From positions 1-64,000 of the forward strand of contig NZ_JAEKJZ010000006.1 of NCBI RefSeq assembly GCF_017309185.1: a stretch of 64,000 nt of DNA, read 5' to 3'. The translations under genes were made by a program, and so were the position numbers. This document shows positions 62,838 through 64,000 of the stretch, piece after piece (position 1 is the stretch's first letter; each line of letters begins with the position of its first letter). This DNA is from Roseibium aggregatum (GTDB lineage: Bacteria; Pseudomonadota; Alphaproteobacteria; Rhizobiales; Stappiaceae). Below the pieces are notes generated by a model. It did no database searches. It was not told where the DNA came from and saw only the letters and a list, made by a program, of their open reading frames with translations.

Positions 62838-64000
62838 TCAGTCCTTGAGCAGAGACGGACACTTCGAAGGATCCTGTCCGAGGGAGCGAAGAAACCCTTC
62901 CATGCCGCCCGGGTGCTTTTTCGCGAGCTCCATCACCTGGGCGGGACGATAGGGCTCGTCCATCTCCCTGAACTCGGCCGGATCGCTGCACATGCGCTTG
63001 GCGACCGTCGGATCGATCGAGAGGTTGGCGGCTTCCGGATAGCCTTCCAGCGGGCGCACCCCCTTGCCGAGCTTGAACCGCGCCGCCTCGGCGAGGACAT
63101 ACGTCAGCGTCCGGGTCTTGCCGATCTCGTCCTGAACGAAAGGCCGGAAGAACCGCAGGAAATCCTGGTCGACCGCCAGTCCCAGAGCTTTCGCGCGGTC
63201 GACAATCCAGTGGAGCGCGACATTCGCCATGCCGTCGTTGCCATAGCTGCCGCCGACATTCCCGTGCGCGCCGGCGAACCAGCGCTGTTCGAGCGTCTGA
63301 TGGCTGTCGCAGCCCAGCCAAACTTCAGGACGGAAATCGTAGCGTTCCTCGTCGATGGCCAGCGCCTGAACGGCGGTACGCACGCAGGACGCCGGTTTTG
63401 GGCGTACGTGAAAGGACTTCTCGTCAACCGAAGTGCCATGGGTGGAGCGAAACCGGGACCCGAGCGACATTACCGTATCCCAGACCCCAAGCAGCGCAAT
63501 TTCCACCGGACGGATCCGGTCCGCCGGAATGTCGCCCTTCGAGCTTCTGACTTCGCGCGGATCTCCCCGGCCTTCGGTCTTCAGGTAGAGGCCGAAGAAT
63601 TCGGGAATGTAATAGGCATCGTTCTTGGCCGGTACGCCGCCGAGCCAGGAAATGAACTGGGTCAGGCCGCGCGCCTGCGCCGCGCCGCGGCTGAAGCCGA
63701 AAACGTAGATTTCCTCGCCTTCCAGATAGTTGTTGGACAGGAAGGTCATCGCCTGTTCGATATTGGCTTCGAAGCCCGCCCCCCACGCGCCGCCCAGCTT
63801 GCTGTCCGCGAAATTGAGCAGCCGGTTGCTGATCCCGGGATAGAGCCCCTGCGCGCCGACGCCGGAATCGTAATAGGTGATCTGCCGCGACACGCCGTCC
63901 GGCGCCACAGGCAGGATCGCGCGGGCGAGTTTCAGCGGATTTGTCGGCTTGAGGACCTTGGTCTTGTCGTCGCGCTCGCGCGTGTTGGACGTGCTGTTCC
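62838..64000 (-). CDS. DUF2235 alpha/beta hydrolase, 5' end outside the window
   Basis: At least 387 residues and open at the right edge. The frame continues past the GTG at 63908 to base 64000 with NSTSNTRERDDKTK, the usual N-terminal part after the DGTxN motif of DUF2235. The nucleophile elbow is VFGFSRGAAQARGL. A conserved DVWDTV-like LLGVWDTVMSLG and HVGVN-like AGAHGNVGGSYG (catalytic Asp/His regions) follow. DUF2235 includes type VI secretion phospholipase effectors (Tle1), but no T6SS gene is visible here. The C-terminus has no signal. Confidence 0.85.
   Translation of the reverse strand, partial: NSTSNTRERDDKTKVLKPTNPLKLARAILPVAPDGVSRQITYYDSGVGAQGLYPGISNRLLNFADSKLGGAWGAGFEANIEQAMTFLSNNYLEGEEIYVFGFSRGAAQARGLTQFISWLGGVPAKNDAYYIPEFFGLYLKTEGRGDPREVRSSKGDIPADRIRPVEIALLGVWDTVMSLGSRFRSTHGTSVDEKSFHVRPKPASCVRTAVQALAIDEERYDFRPEVWLGCDSHQTLEQRWFAGAHGNVGGSYGNDGMANVALHWIVDRAKALGLAVDQDFLRFFRPFVQDEIGKTRTLTYVLAEAARFKLGKGVRPLEGYPEAANLSIDPTVAKRMCSDPAEFREMDEPYRPAQVMELAKKHPGGMEGFLRSLGQDPSKCPSLLKD

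Overview
The window is GC-rich, gene-dense bacterial chromosome. The gene content points to an alphaproteobacterium, probably a marine Hyphomicrobiales relative of the Roseibium/Labrenzia/Stappia type: an ECF biotin transporter, TRAP dicarboxylate uptake with DctBD, an ECF41 sigma factor with its carboxymuconolactone decarboxylase partner, a CyaC-like ferredoxin adenylate cyclase, a gshB-yraN-rsmI block, and interspersed palindromic repeats. The genus is an inference. There are no rRNA or tRNA genes, no CRISPR array, no complete IS element and no phage genes. About 55 protein genes are supported.

Layout. 0.2-4.8 kb: minus-strand operon bioM-bioN-bioY-acyl-CoA ligase-thiolase with a clear sigma-70 type promoter. 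4.9-7.0 kb: MocR regulator divergent from a LysE exporter. 7.1-10.4 kb: DUF1127 protein, LysR regulator, purU, an M15-like lipoprotein and a YffB/ArsC-like protein. 10.8-19.2 kb: plus-strand run with a membrane/2Fe-2S/class III cyclase, an ArgE-type deacylase and a family-5 peptide-type ABC transporter with fused ATPases. 19.2-23.8 kb: a pseudo P-type ATPase, a sugar-acid dehydratase of the IlvD/Edd family and an SCP2 domain protein. 23.8-32.4 kb: TRAP transporter dctPQM, the ECF41 sigma/CMD pair, and dctB-dctD; a near-consensus sigma-54 promoter in front of dctP links the two-component system to the transporter. 32.4-35.1 kb: modABC. 35.4-43.7 kb: GMC oxidoreductase, two GNATs, an unknown polytopic membrane protein, DUF1203, a PEP mutase/ICL-family enzyme, an AEC transporter and rsgA. 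43.9-46.3 kb: two divergent citrate-synthase-family genes, one carrying a DNA-binding HTH. 46.7-50.8 kb: DUF533, a secreted hypothetical, an Lrp regulator divergent from hppD, a structured RNA-like region and a small unknown gene. 50.8-56.2 kb: gshB, yraN-rsmI, an LpoA-like lipoprotein and coaBC. 56.2-64 kb: DODA-type dioxygenase, OmpA and Cys-rich secreted proteins, dut, cysK, agmatinase, YbjQ, a ClpP-like periplasmic protein and a partial DUF2235 hydrolase.

Most notable: (1) a membrane protein with the P- and N-domain outline of a P1B-type ATPase whose DKTGTLT motif has become DRAAVMS, with no actuator domain and no GDGxND motif; (2) a thiolase in the biotin-transport operon that has lost the NEAF asparagine and the second catalytic cysteine; (3) a HTH-citrate synthase fusion whose probably leaderless promoter contains a perfect 12-bp palindrome; (4) a 270-bp element with 33-bp terminal inverted repeats that supply the stop codons of both flanking genes; (5) two families of intergenic inverted repeats, one with compensatory changes in its inner hairpin.

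Starts were moved from the longest ORF where a Shine-Dalgarno sequence, signal peptide or family length argued for it; this is stated per gene. All functional calls rest on reading motifs by eye, without database searches.
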